From NCBI GenBank assembly GCA_016720935.1, contig JADKJP010000006.1:1364001-1428000 (forward strand): a stretch of 64,000 bases of DNA, read 5' to 3'. The notes under the pieces were generated by a model. It did not search any database and was not told where the DNA came from. It saw only the letters and a list, made by a program, of their open reading frames with translations. Made by a program: the position numbers and the translations under genes. Origin of the DNA: Bacteroidota bacterium. GTDB lineage: Bacteria; Bacteroidota; Bacteroidia; AKYH767-A; 2013-40CM-41-45. Positions 41,971 through 50,323 of this stretch are shown here, piece after piece; the stretch's first letter is position 1; every line of letters begins with the position of its first letter.

Positions 41971-43782
41971 TTACATGCGTTCAGGCACTGTGATACCAAG
42001 CAAATTCATGGATTGACGAATCACTGCCGATGTAAGTTCGCTCAAGGCCAGACGGAAAGCGGAAACATCAGTATTTGCCTCGTCAACAATTACGTGATCG
42101 TGGTAAAAATGGTTATAGGCTTTCGCTAAATCATAAGCATAATTCGCCATCAGGGCCGGACTGAAATTTTGTCCGGCTTCACGTACCATTTGAGGATAAG
42201 CATAAATCAGACTGATCAGATGTTTCTCCTCTTTCGAGAATTTTCTTTGTCCGCCTGCTTTCTCCGCGATCTGCATTTTATCGCCTTTCTTCAATACCGA
42301 ACGAATCCGTGCATACGTATACTGGATGAATGGACCTGTATTTCCATTGAGATCAATACTCTCGGCCGGATTGAACAACATCCGCTTTTTCGGATCCACT
42401 TTCAGAATGAAATATTTAATGGCTCCCATTCCCAGTGAATGGTACAATTCCTTTGCTTCAGCGGAATCGAAATCGTCGAGTTTGCCCATGGCTTTTGTCG
42501 CCATTTCCGCTTCTTCCACAACATCTTTGATGAGATCATCCGCGTCCACAACGGTACCTTCCCTGGATTTCATTTTACCGGAAGGAAGATCCACCATTCC
42601 ATACGACAAATGGTACAAACCATCCGCCCAGGGACGCTGTAGCTTCCTGAAAATTCCACGCAGGACTTTAAAGTGATAATCCTGTTCGTTGCCGACAACA
42701 TAAATCAATTGCTCCAGTCCGGGATATTCGTCAAAACGTAACTGCGCAGTGCCGATGTCCTGTGTAATGTATACCGAGGTTCCATCCGCACGCAACAAAA
42801 CTTTTTGGTCCAGACCTTCATCGGTCAGATCAACCCAAACGGATTGATCATCTTTTCTGAAAAATGAATTGGCAGCCAAACCGGCTTCCACCATTTTTTT
42901 ACCCAAAAGATAGGTTTGTGATTCGTAATAGATTTTATCAAAATCTACTCCCAGCTTTTTATACGTCTGCGCGAAGCCTTCGTAAACCCAGCCATTCATC
43001 TTTTCCCACAATGCTCTTGTTTCAGCATCGCCGGCTTCCCATTTGCGAAGCATTTCCTGAATCTCGGTAGCCAGCGGAGCTTTTTTCTCGGCTTCTTCCG
43101 CGGAAATACCACGCTCGGTGAGTTCTTCTATCTGGGCTTTGTATTTTTTATCGTAAATGACATAGTATTTACCGACAAGATGATCTCCTTTCATCCCTGT
43201 GGATGCAGGAGTTTCTCCTTGTCCCCATTTCTGCCAGGCAAGCATGGATTTACAAATGTGAATCCCGCGGTCATTGACCAGGTTAACTTTCACAACCTGA
43301 TGACCATTGGCTTTCAAAATTTCCGCGACAGAATAACCCAGAAGGTTGTTACGGATATGTCCGAGATGCAGAGGTTTGTTGGTATTTGGTGAAGAATATT
43401 CCACCATGAGCAAACGCGGTTTCAAAGGCGAACCGCTGTTTCTTTTCGGATCAAATAATAACTGATGATCTGCTTTTACCGTATTGAAAAATTCGTTCCA
43501 GAAATTTTCGGAAACAACCAGATTCAAAAAGCCTTTTACAACATTGAAAGATGCCAGTAATGAGGAATTGGAAAGCAGATGATTCCCGATTTGTGTCGCG
43601 GTTTCCTCCGGAGATTTGCCCGATTTTTTTGTGAATGGAAAAACGACAAGCGTCTTATCGCCTTCAAATTCTTTTTTGGTATCCTGTAAGAGGATATTTT
43701 CCTCCGTCTCTGAAATCCCGTAGAGGTCTTTCAAAGCGAGGACAATACTTTGCTTCAATTCTTTCTCGAACCACAAACCCAT
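41971..43782 (-). CDS. argS: Arginyl-tRNA synthetase
   Basis: The 603-residue class I enzyme shows the N-terminal Add1 domain, the HIGH motif as LHLGHIRNNLLG, a KMSK-type motif in SGKMKSREGTVVDADD, and the C-terminal DALR anticodon-binding domain (MANYAYDLAKAYNHFYHDH). It charges tRNA-Arg. It leads a three-gene minus-strand operon, with a perfect -7 box at 43881-43888 about 98 nt upstream of the ATG. Confidence 0.97.
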   Translation of the reverse strand: MGLWFEKELKQSIVLALKDLYGISETEENILLQDTKKEFEGDKTLVVFPFTKKSGKSPEETATQIGNHLLSNSSLLASFNVVKGFLNLVVSENFWNEFFNTVKADHQLLFDPKRNSGSPLKPRLLMVEYSSPNTNKPLHLGHIRNNLLGYSVAEILKANGHQVVKVNLVNDRGIHICKSMLAWQKWGQGETPASTGMKGDHLVGKYYVIYDKKYKAQIEELTERGISAEEAEKKAPLATEIQEMLRKWEAGDAETRALWEKMNGWVYEGFAQTYKKLGVDFDKIYYESQTYLLGKKMVEAGLAANSFFRKDDQSVWVDLTDEGLDQKVLLRADGTSVYITQDIGTAQLRFDEYPGLEQLIYVVGNEQDYHFKVLRGIFRKLQRPWADGLYHLSYGMVDLPSGKMKSREGTVVDADDLIKDVVEEAEMATKAMGKLDDFDSAEAKELYHSLGMGAIKYFILKVDPKKRMLFNPAESIDLNGNTGPFIQYTYARIRSVLKKGDKMQIAEKAGGQRKFSKEEKHLISLIYAYPQMVREAGQNFSPALMANYAYDLAKAYNHFYHDHVIVDEANTDVSAFRLALSELTSAVIRQSMNLLGITVPERM

Positions 43783-43880
43783 AAAATCCGATGCCTTAAA
43801 TAATAAACCCTGAAAATATTTTCAGGAGCTGTTAAGATAAAACCTTTTTCTGATCAGATCCATCCGGTCTGATCGTTTTG

Positions 43881-43888
43881 CAAAAGTA
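43881..43888 (-). promoter_or_regulatory. Candidate -7 box for the argS operon
   Basis: On the minus strand this reads TACTTTTG, an exact TAnnTTTG match 98 nt upstream of the argS start, in the gap between arginase and argS. Confidence 0.5.
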
Positions 43889-44002
43889 ATAGTCTTCGTG
43901 AGATATCAGCGGTTCAGTTCAATGAAAGAATTCAGCTTCCGGAAGAAGCAATATTCCCGGAACATTTTCACCGTTTCGGTTCAGAGATCCTGTAGGAGAA
44001 GC

Positions 44003-44947
44003 TTAATTCGTGAGCTGGCTGACGACCCTCTGGAGAATTTCGAATGTGTTTTCCGCCATCAGGTTCTCTTTGTCGAGTGTCGGGTTTACTTCCGAAATCT
44101 CAAAGCAAATGACTTTTTCATTCTGGATGAGACGGACAAGCAAACTACCCGCTTCTTTCTCTGTAATTCCATTGCGGACCGGTGTTCCGGTTCCTTTAGA
44201 AATGGAGGAATCCATACTGTCCACATCGAAGGAAATGTAAATCATGTGACAGCGTGACAAATGAGCCAGGGCATCACGGGCGATCTTTTCAACACCGTTC
44301 CGCTTCACATCGTTTGTGCTGAATATTTTGACTTTATTCTTTTTAAGCAAATAGGATTCTTCCGGTTCGACGTCACGCAAAGCGATAAAAACCAGGTCGT
44401 TCCAGTCAATTTTGGGAGTGATCCCTCCTATCCTTTTGATCTTGCCCCAGTTTTCAAGAGTGTCCTTATCGGGTTTGTTCATCTTGTTACTGGCATTGTC
44501 TTCAGCAAGAACAGCAGCCAATGGCATCCCGTGCATGTTGCCGGAAGGTGTGGTCCAGGGTGAATGCATGTCGGCGTGCGCATCGATCCAGATGACTCCG
44601 AGACGTTGTTTCGGGTAAGCCATTTTAATACCGGAGATCGTGCCGGCGGAAGTACTGTGGTCTCCTGCCAGCACTATCGGGAACTCATTATTCTTGAGAG
44701 AATTTTTTACCACGTTGGCTGTGCGCTCCAGAACGGTGAGCAAACTTTTTATTCTCTTCGCGTACGGACTTCCGGGCGATTCGAACAAACTGAGATTCTC
44801 CGTCTGTACTTCTACTGAATCAATCTTTTTAAAGAGCGTACTACCGTAATCGAAGGCGGCAATTTTGATCGCATCCGGACCCATGCTTGCTCCGCGGGTA
44901 CCGGCTCCTACCTCTGACTTCACTTCAACAAACCTGATCTTTTTCAT
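44003..44947 (-). CDS. rocF: Arginase (ureohydrolase family)
   Basis: The 314-residue enzyme has the ureohydrolase metal motifs: AGDHSTSAG (95-98), DAHADMH (122-128), and FDVDSMD (240-246). The GNMHGMPLAAVL block fits arginase better than agmatinase. It splits arginine into ornithine and urea with a dimanganese centre. It lies between argS and a divergent arginine decarboxylase, so this region handles the fate of arginine. Agmatinase activity would be the main alternative and can only be settled by structure or assay. Confidence 0.88.
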   Translation of the reverse strand: MKKIRFVEVKSEVGAGTRGASMGPDAIKIAAFDYGSTLFKKIDSVEVQTENLSLFESPGSPYAKRIKSLLTVLERTANVVKNSLKNNEFPIVLAGDHSTSAGTISGIKMAYPKQRLGVIWIDAHADMHSPWTTPSGNMHGMPLAAVLAEDNASNKMNKPDKDTLENWGKIKRIGGITPKIDWNDLVFIALRDVEPEESYLLKKNKVKIFSTNDVKRNGVEKIARDALAHLSRCHMIYISFDVDSMDSSISKGTGTPVRNGITEKEAGSLLVRLIQNEKVICFEISEVNPTLDKENLMAENTFEILQRVVSQLTN

Positions 44948-45096
44948 TGTTTACCTTTCGTTTATTCTATTCAAAAAATTTATTCCCTACGTATGTTATA
45001 AATGTAAGTTACTTACTTTAGCAGAAATTTGTCAATCCGGGTGACTTACTTCTGGTCCCGGAATCTCAAGAACCACTCATTCCCTCCCTGATTAAA
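44948..45096. promoter_or_regulatory. Shared divergent regulatory region of arginase and arginine decarboxylase
   Basis: The 149-nt gap contains a near-palindrome GTAAGT-T-ACTTAC at 45004-45016, a further direct copy of ACTTACTT at 45046, and a one-mismatch -7 box TACTTTAG for the plus gene at 45014-45021. The palindrome could be a regulator operator controlling both genes; this is inference from symmetry and position only. Confidence 0.4.
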
Positions 45097-46500
45097 ATGA
45101 AGAACACCTACCGCGACCTCATCGAGCAAACCTTTTACTTTCCGCAGGAAGGATTTGAAGTGATCGATAACCAACTCCACTTTTACGGTATTGACTTGAT
45201 GGAAATTATCAAACAATACGGTACTCCTCTGAAAATCACTTATTTGCCTAAAATAGGATCACAAATTAAGAAAGCCAAGCGAATTTTCAATGTAGCGATC
45301 GCAAAAGCCGACTATAAAGGGTCCTATACTTACTGTTATTGTACGAAGAGTTCGCATTTTTCGTTCGTTTTGCATGAAGTTTTAAAGAACGATGTCCACC
45401 TCGAAACTTCCTCTGCTTTTGACATTCCGATTATCCGATCCCTTTACCAGGAGAAGAAAATCGATAAGAACATCTTTATCATCTGCAACGGTTACAAGCG
45501 TCCACAATACATTCAATACATCAGCGAACTGATCAACGATGGTTTTGAAAATGTCATTCCTGTTCTGGATAACATGAATGAGTTGCCTTTGTATGAGAAG
45601 AAAATCAAAGGACGTAAGAAGGTAAAAGTCGGAATCCGCATTGCAGCCGGTGAAGAACCCAATTTTGAATTTTACACCTCCAGGCTCGGGATTCGCTATG
45701 ATGAGATCAAAGATTATTACCTGAAAAACCTGAAGAAGAATTCAAAGTTTCAGCTCAAGATGCTGCACTTCTTCATCAATACAGGAATCAAAGACAATGC
45801 TTATTACTGGAGTGAGCTGAATAAATGTGTGAATGTTTATTGCGAACTGAAAAAGATCTGTCCTACTCTGGACTCTCTCGATATTGGCGGCGGCTGGCCG
45901 ATTCGTAAATCCCTCGGATTTGAATACGATTACGAATACATGGCTGAACAGATCATCAAGCAAATCAAACAGACCTGTAAAGCACAGGGAGTCGACGAGC
46001 CGAACATTTTTACGGAGTTCGGTAGTTTCACTGTTGCTGAAAGTGGCGCGACGCTGTTCTCCATTATCGACAAAAAACAGCAAAATGACAATGAGCTCTG
46101 GTACATGATCGACAGCTCATTCATCACTACGCTTCCTGATACCTGGGGAATCAAACAGAAATTCATTCTTCTTGCGATCAACGATTGGGAAAAGGATTAC
46201 AACCGTGTGAACATTGGCGGTTTGACCTGCGACAGTGATGATTATTACAATACCGAATCTCACGTCAACCAGGTTTATCTTCCCAAGGAAGATGAGCCCA
46301 AGGGAGAGACCTTGTACATTGGATTTTTTCATACCGGCGCTTACCAGGAAAGTATTGGAGGCTACGGTGGAATTCAGCACTGTCTGGTTCCGGCACCTAA
46401 ACACGTGATCATTGACCGTGATGAAGAAGGTGAAATTACAACCCGTCTTTTTGCAAAAGAGCAAAGTGCAAAGAGTATGTTGAAAATTTTGGGATACTAA
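45097..46500 (+). CDS. Arginine decarboxylase, PLP-fold III type
   Basis: The 467-residue enzyme has the alanine-racemase-like fold of this Bacteroidota arginine decarboxylase: Schiff-base Lys84 in YCYCTKSSHF, the binding elements ETSSAFDIP and DIGGGWPIRK (phosphate loop), TEFGSFTVAESG, and the C-terminal CDSDDYYN and TGAYQE that contribute the substrate-binding Asp/Cys/Tyr. It converts arginine to agmatine for polyamine synthesis. It is divergent from arginase, so the two enzymes compete for the same substrate. No agmatinase gene is next to it. Confidence 0.92.
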   Translation: MKNTYRDLIEQTFYFPQEGFEVIDNQLHFYGIDLMEIIKQYGTPLKITYLPKIGSQIKKAKRIFNVAIAKADYKGSYTYCYCTKSSHFSFVLHEVLKNDVHLETSSAFDIPIIRSLYQEKKIDKNIFIICNGYKRPQYIQYISELINDGFENVIPVLDNMNELPLYEKKIKGRKKVKVGIRIAAGEEPNFEFYTSRLGIRYDEIKDYYLKNLKKNSKFQLKMLHFFINTGIKDNAYYWSELNKCVNVYCELKKICPTLDSLDIGGGWPIRKSLGFEYDYEYMAEQIIKQIKQTCKAQGVDEPNIFTEFGSFTVAESGATLFSIIDKKQQNDNELWYMIDSSFITTLPDTWGIKQKFILLAINDWEKDYNRVNIGGLTCDSDDYYNTESHVNQVYLPKEDEPKGETLYIGFFHTGAYQESIGGYGGIQHCLVPAPKHVIIDRDEEGEITTRLFAKEQSAKSMLKILGY

Positions 46501-46513
46501 AACCTGCACCACA

Positions 46514-47305
46514 ATGGCAAAAGTAACAGGACTTGGAGGAGTTTTTATACAAGCCGGCGATCCGAAATTTCTTGCGCGCTGGTATGAAGATCATTTGGGA
46601 ATTCCATTCGGCACGCATGTGTATGCCAGTTTGAAATGGCGTAATCAGGAAAAACCGGAAGAAGTTTGTACAACCGCGTTCAGCATGTTCCCTACTCCTG
46701 CCAATTATTTTTTACCGAGTGAAAAGAGTCTGATGATCAATTTCAGGGTAGAAAATTTAGCAGAACTTTTGAAAGCTTTGCAGGAAGAAGGAATCCCGGC
46801 ATTAAAGCCCATGGAAGAATATGACTATGGTAAATTCTGCTGGGTGATGGATCCCGAGGGAAACAAAATTGAACTCTGGGAACCTGTTGAAAGTGGTTTT
46901 GGAGAATCCGCGCAAACGGTGCCGGTGTCAGGAGCTGTTGAAGGACTTGGAGGAGTTTTTATCAAGAGTAAAGATCCTGTTGCTCTCTCCAAATGGTATG
47001 AAAAGAATTTTGAAATCCCTTTCCATGGAGGAAACCATATTTTCAAATGGTTGCACCAACACCAACCTGCCAAAGAAGGAAATACCGTTTTCGCTTTCTT
47101 TAAAGAATCGACCACCTATTTTCAGCCTTCTGAAAAGTCATACATGCTGAATTTTATTGTCAGTGATCTGAATACTTTACTGTCAGATCTCAAATCATCA
47201 CATGTAGAAGTCGATCCCAAAAAAGAAGATCACGACTACGGTTCTTTCGGCTGGATCATGGATCCGGATGGCAATAAAATCGAGCTTTGGCAGGCAAAGG
47301 GATAA
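46514..47305 (+). CDS. Tandem VOC (glyoxalase/bleomycin-resistance) protein
   Basis: The 263-residue protein contains two homologous VOC domains: GLGGVFIQAGDPKFLARWYE (about 6-25) and GLGGVFIKSKDPVALSKWYE (about 144-163). Each ends in the metal-ligand-type DYGKFCWVMDPEGNKIELWE or DYGSFGWIMDPDGNKIELWQ. The arrangement indicates an internal duplication. VOC folds bind metal and small ligands; no chemistry can be assigned. It starts 13 nt after the decarboxylase and probably shares its mRNA. Confidence 0.9.
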   Translation: MAKVTGLGGVFIQAGDPKFLARWYEDHLGIPFGTHVYASLKWRNQEKPEEVCTTAFSMFPTPANYFLPSEKSLMINFRVENLAELLKALQEEGIPALKPMEEYDYGKFCWVMDPEGNKIELWEPVESGFGESAQTVPVSGAVEGLGGVFIKSKDPVALSKWYEKNFEIPFHGGNHIFKWLHQHQPAKEGNTVFAFFKESTTYFQPSEKSYMLNFIVSDLNTLLSDLKSSHVEVDPKKEDHDYGSFGWIMDPDGNKIELWQAKG

Positions 47306-47329
47306 GAATATTTTTCCGAAAAAATCTCT

Positions 47330-48394
47330 TTACAAAAATTCCACTTCGGTTGCACCGAATCCGTATTGTTCCGGCGGAGCTTCTCCATATTTAATGAATG
47401 GAATCTTTTTCAGCTCTTCCCTGATCGCGCTTTTCAATACTCCTTGACCAACCCCATGGATAAAGGTAATTTTATGAAACTTGTTGATCATTGCCTGATC
47501 CAGTTCGTAGAGAAAATAATTGAGCTGATAAGCGATGATCTGCGCGTTGTTCATTCCTGAGTAATCCTTCAGCAGTTCTTCGATGTGAAGATCAACAACT
47601 TTTGTCCGCGACAGAACAGTAAATTTCTCCGCTTTTCCTTTTCCCCCTTTGGGTTGATTTCTCAGACTTTCTTCCGTTTCTTTTTGCTGGTATTTATCGA
47701 GGAGTTTTGAAATGTCCAGTTCATTCATCGGGTTCAGGCTGCAGAGAGGCATTAACAAGACAGGCAATTCCTCTCTTCGCAGCGAGCTTTTATTGGAAGG
47801 ATCGAGGAAATCGGAACCTGAGAAAGTCAGTTGTTTAATAATTGGTGACCGTGGTCGGAATTCCTTTTTGCCAAAAAAGAGGAACTGAAATTCAAAGCCG
47901 TCGAAGCGGTGCAATTGATCCGGTGAAAAAACACCCAGTGTAATTTCTGATCTTGCTGACAAAGCCCCGGAATCGATCCCTGAACGAAACTCCGCAAGTT
48001 TCCTGGCAACTGTAAATACTATTTCGTAAGTAGTATTATTGACTAAAATCAGTTCGATTTCGGACGTTAAAGGAGTCTTTTCCTGCACCATTTTCAGGGC
48101 AGCATAAATGGTATCGTCCGGTTCCAGGGACTGAATGACATCCGCTTTTCGCTGGATAGGTTTCGATGGCAATGGCAGGGTCTGGACCTCTTTGTCTTCC
48201 ATTTTCTTTTGAGGTTCCAAAGGAAGTTCCGCATCCAGTTGAAATTCAATGCGAACCAGCTGCCTTTCCGCTGCTATGTGTTTAAATCCATCGCTGTCGG
48301 ACACCTCAATTTTGTCGTTAGAAAGAATACGAACGACTTCGCCTTCCAGATTGTCGTTCAGGAAACGGACTTTGTCACCGGGTTGTAATTTCAC
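47330..48394 (-). CDS. DUF2027/Smr domain protein
   Basis: The 354-residue protein opens with a small DUF2027-type beta-barrel (PGDKVRFLNDNLEGEVVRIL; IEVSDSDGF). Its middle includes a domain with VFTVARKLAEFRSGI. The C-terminal Smr domain has the DLHIEELL start and ITFIHGVGQGVLKSAI, with the conserved DxH and HGxGxG motifs. Smr domains bind or cut nucleic acid and occur in MutS2-like proteins, but no MutS-type ATPase is present here. The role is unknown. The gene converges with the VOC gene across 24 nt. Confidence 0.87.
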   Translation of the reverse strand: MKLQPGDKVRFLNDNLEGEVVRILSNDKIEVSDSDGFKHIAAERQLVRIEFQLDAELPLEPQKKMEDKEVQTLPLPSKPIQRKADVIQSLEPDDTIYAALKMVQEKTPLTSEIELILVNNTTYEIVFTVARKLAEFRSGIDSGALSARSEITLGVFSPDQLHRFDGFEFQFLFFGKKEFRPRSPIIKQLTFSGSDFLDPSNKSSLRREELPVLLMPLCSLNPMNELDISKLLDKYQQKETEESLRNQPKGGKGKAEKFTVLSRTKVVDLHIEELLKDYSGMNNAQIIAYQLNYFLYELDQAMINKFHKITFIHGVGQGVLKSAIREELKKIPFIKYGEAPPEQYGFGATEVEFL

Positions 48395-48754
48395 TTTACA
48401 GGGATTTATACAATGAGCGATCTATTCCAATAACCGGAATTCGCGAAAATGAAATTAAGCCTTAATACCGGAGTTTATTGCAAGTCATTTCAGGCTTTTT
48501 CAGCAGTGCATGGTGTATAACAATTTTATGAATTGAAAGATCGTACTGCGATATAAAATAGCCTAAACACCAATGATGTATGTCATGCTATCGGATGAAA
48601 AAACAAAATGTTAAATTTCCATATTTTGCAATAAATAATGTCCTTTTTTCTCCACCAGATAATATTATCCTTATCTTTGCAAAGGAGTTAGTGAAAAGCT
48701 GCGACACTTCTTATTGATTCCTCCAATCATTACTTAGAATCTTTTATCCCTGAA
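48395..48754. other. 360-nt intergenic region with DedA promoter box
   Basis: Between the divergent DUF2027 and DedA genes. A perfect plus-strand -7 box TATCTTTG is at 48672-48679, 75 nt before the DedA start, immediately followed by GCAAAGGAG. The rest is AT-rich and I see no gene, repeat or hairpin worth naming. Confidence 0.6.
48672..48679 (+). promoter_or_regulatory. Candidate -7 box for the DedA-aroE unit
   Basis: TATCTTTG matches TAnnTTTG exactly and lies 75 nt upstream of the DedA ATG. No clear -33 TTG is seen at the usual spacing. Confidence 0.5.
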
Positions 48755-49405
48755 ATGGAGTTTATTCAACAGTTAATTGATTTTATTTTACATATCGATC
48801 GACATCTCATCGAGATGGTGAATCAGTATGATAAGCTCACTTACCTGTTGCTTGCCTTGATCATATTCTGTGAAACAGGATTTGTGATTACTCCCTTTCT
48901 GCCGGGTGATTCTTTATTGTTTGCCGCCGGAGCATTGGCTGCAACGGGTTCATTGAGCATTGGCTTATTGATTCTGATTCTCTTTCTGGCAGCATTTGCC
49001 GGGGACAATACAAATTATGCTATTGGAAACTTCATCGGGCATAAAATCATTGATTCGAAAAGAAAATTGATCAAAAAAGAATACATCGATCGAACACATG
49101 CCTTTTATGAAAAGCATGGCGGAAAAACAGTTGTGATTGCCAGATTCATGCCTATTCTCAGAACCTTTGCTCCGTTTGTGGCAGGACTGGGAAGTATGAC
49201 CTACAAGCGATTCATCACTTTCAGTCTGCTCGGAAATGTACTTTGGATAACGGGTTTTTTACTCGCAGGCTTTGCCTTCGGGAACATTCCCGCCGTCAAA
49301 CAAAACTTCACTCTTGTAGTATTCGGTATTATCATTCTCTCTCTTTTACCAATGATTATTGCTTATATAAAGGCGAAATTCTTCCCTTCAAAAACTGCGA
49401 ACTAA
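48755..49405 (+). CDS. DedA family (VTT domain) membrane protein
   Basis: The 216-residue inner-membrane protein has the DedA core: FLPGDSLLFAAGALAATG, the reentrant GDNTNYAIGNFIGHK, and ARFMPILRTFAPFVAGLGSM. DedA proteins help flip undecaprenyl phosphate or phospholipids and support envelope homeostasis. It precedes aroE by 26 nt, likely in one transcript, though no functional link is apparent. Confidence 0.93.
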   Translation: MEFIQQLIDFILHIDRHLIEMVNQYDKLTYLLLALIIFCETGFVITPFLPGDSLLFAAGALAATGSLSIGLLILILFLAAFAGDNTNYAIGNFIGHKIIDSKRKLIKKEYIDRTHAFYEKHGGKTVVIARFMPILRTFAPFVAGLGSMTYKRFITFSLLGNVLWITGFLLAGFAFGNIPAVKQNFTLVVFGIIILSLLPMIIAYIKAKFFPSKTAN

Positions 49406-49431
49406 TAATTTAACCTCAAATTCCTTCTATC

Positions 49432-50190
49432 ATGAAACGTTTTGGTTTATTTGGTCACCCACTCGAACATTCCTACTCAAAGAAATTTTTTCTCGAAAAA
49501 TTTCAACGTGAAGGACGTAGTGATTGTGCATATGAAAACTATGACACAGAGAATATTTATGATTTAAAGCAAATCGTAAAAGACACTCCTGACCTGGTAG
49601 GACTGAATGTTACAATTCCTTTCAAGCAGGACATTATTCCTATGCTTGATAACCTGGATGACATTTCACAAAAAATTGGTGCAGTCAATACAATTCGTAT
49701 TCATCGCCAGGACAATGGGAAATTTGAGCTCCACGGATTCAATACAGATGCATGGGGATTTGAACTGGCCATCCGCCCTATTCTTCGCCCTCATCACCGT
49801 CGTGCCCTGATTCTGGGTACCGGAGGTTCAGCCAAAGCAGTTTCATTTGTATTCCGTAAACTGAATATCGAACACTTCTTCGTAACCCGCGAGGAATCCA
49901 GATTCCATTATTCTTATGCTGATCTGAACGCGAATACCATGAAAGCATTTCAGGTAATCGTGAACACCACTCCTCTTGGAATGTATCCAAATGTGAATGA
50001 GTGTCCGAATATCCCTTACGAATTCCTGACACATAAAAACCTGTGTTTTGATTTGATCTACAACCCTGCACAAACAAAGTTTCTTGAGAAATCGAAAGAA
50101 GCCGGTGCATTTATCCATAACGGTTTCCGAATGCTTCGCCTTCAGGCGGAAAAATCCTGGGAAATCTGGAATGAACCTATTTACGTTTAA
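49432..50190 (+). CDS. aroE: Shikimate dehydrogenase
   Basis: The 252-residue enzyme carries the substrate pocket SYSKKFF, the catalytic Lys in NVTIPFKQDI, the Asp in GFNTDAWGF, and the Rossmann loop LGTGGSAKAV followed by NTTPLGMYP. It reduces 3-dehydroshikimate to shikimate with NADPH in aromatic amino acid synthesis. It is 252 residues, a little short for the family but complete. A clear terminator follows. Confidence 0.95.
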   Translation: MKRFGLFGHPLEHSYSKKFFLEKFQREGRSDCAYENYDTENIYDLKQIVKDTPDLVGLNVTIPFKQDIIPMLDNLDDISQKIGAVNTIRIHRQDNGKFELHGFNTDAWGFELAIRPILRPHHRRALILGTGGSAKAVSFVFRKLNIEHFFVTREESRFHYSYADLNANTMKAFQVIVNTTPLGMYPNVNECPNIPYEFLTHKNLCFDLIYNPAQTKFLEKSKEAGAFIHNGFRMLRLQAEKSWEIWNEPIYV

Positions 50191-50192
50191 AG

Positions 50193-50217
50193 AAAAGGCC
50201 GGTTTATCCGGCCTTTT
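50193..50217 (+). terminator. Terminator after aroE
   Basis: A perfect 10-bp stem AAAAGGCCGG with CCGGCCTTTT has a 5-nt loop and ends in a T-run. The stem begins 3 nt after the aroE stop codon. Confidence 0.9.
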
Positions 50218-50323
50218 TTATGCAAGGAAAAATTCAGAATTATAATATTTCCTGATAATCTGATTTACATTTTCTATTTTTAGAAGCCGTCTCATTTATC
50301 CCTGAACCTTCAATTCTCCCGCA

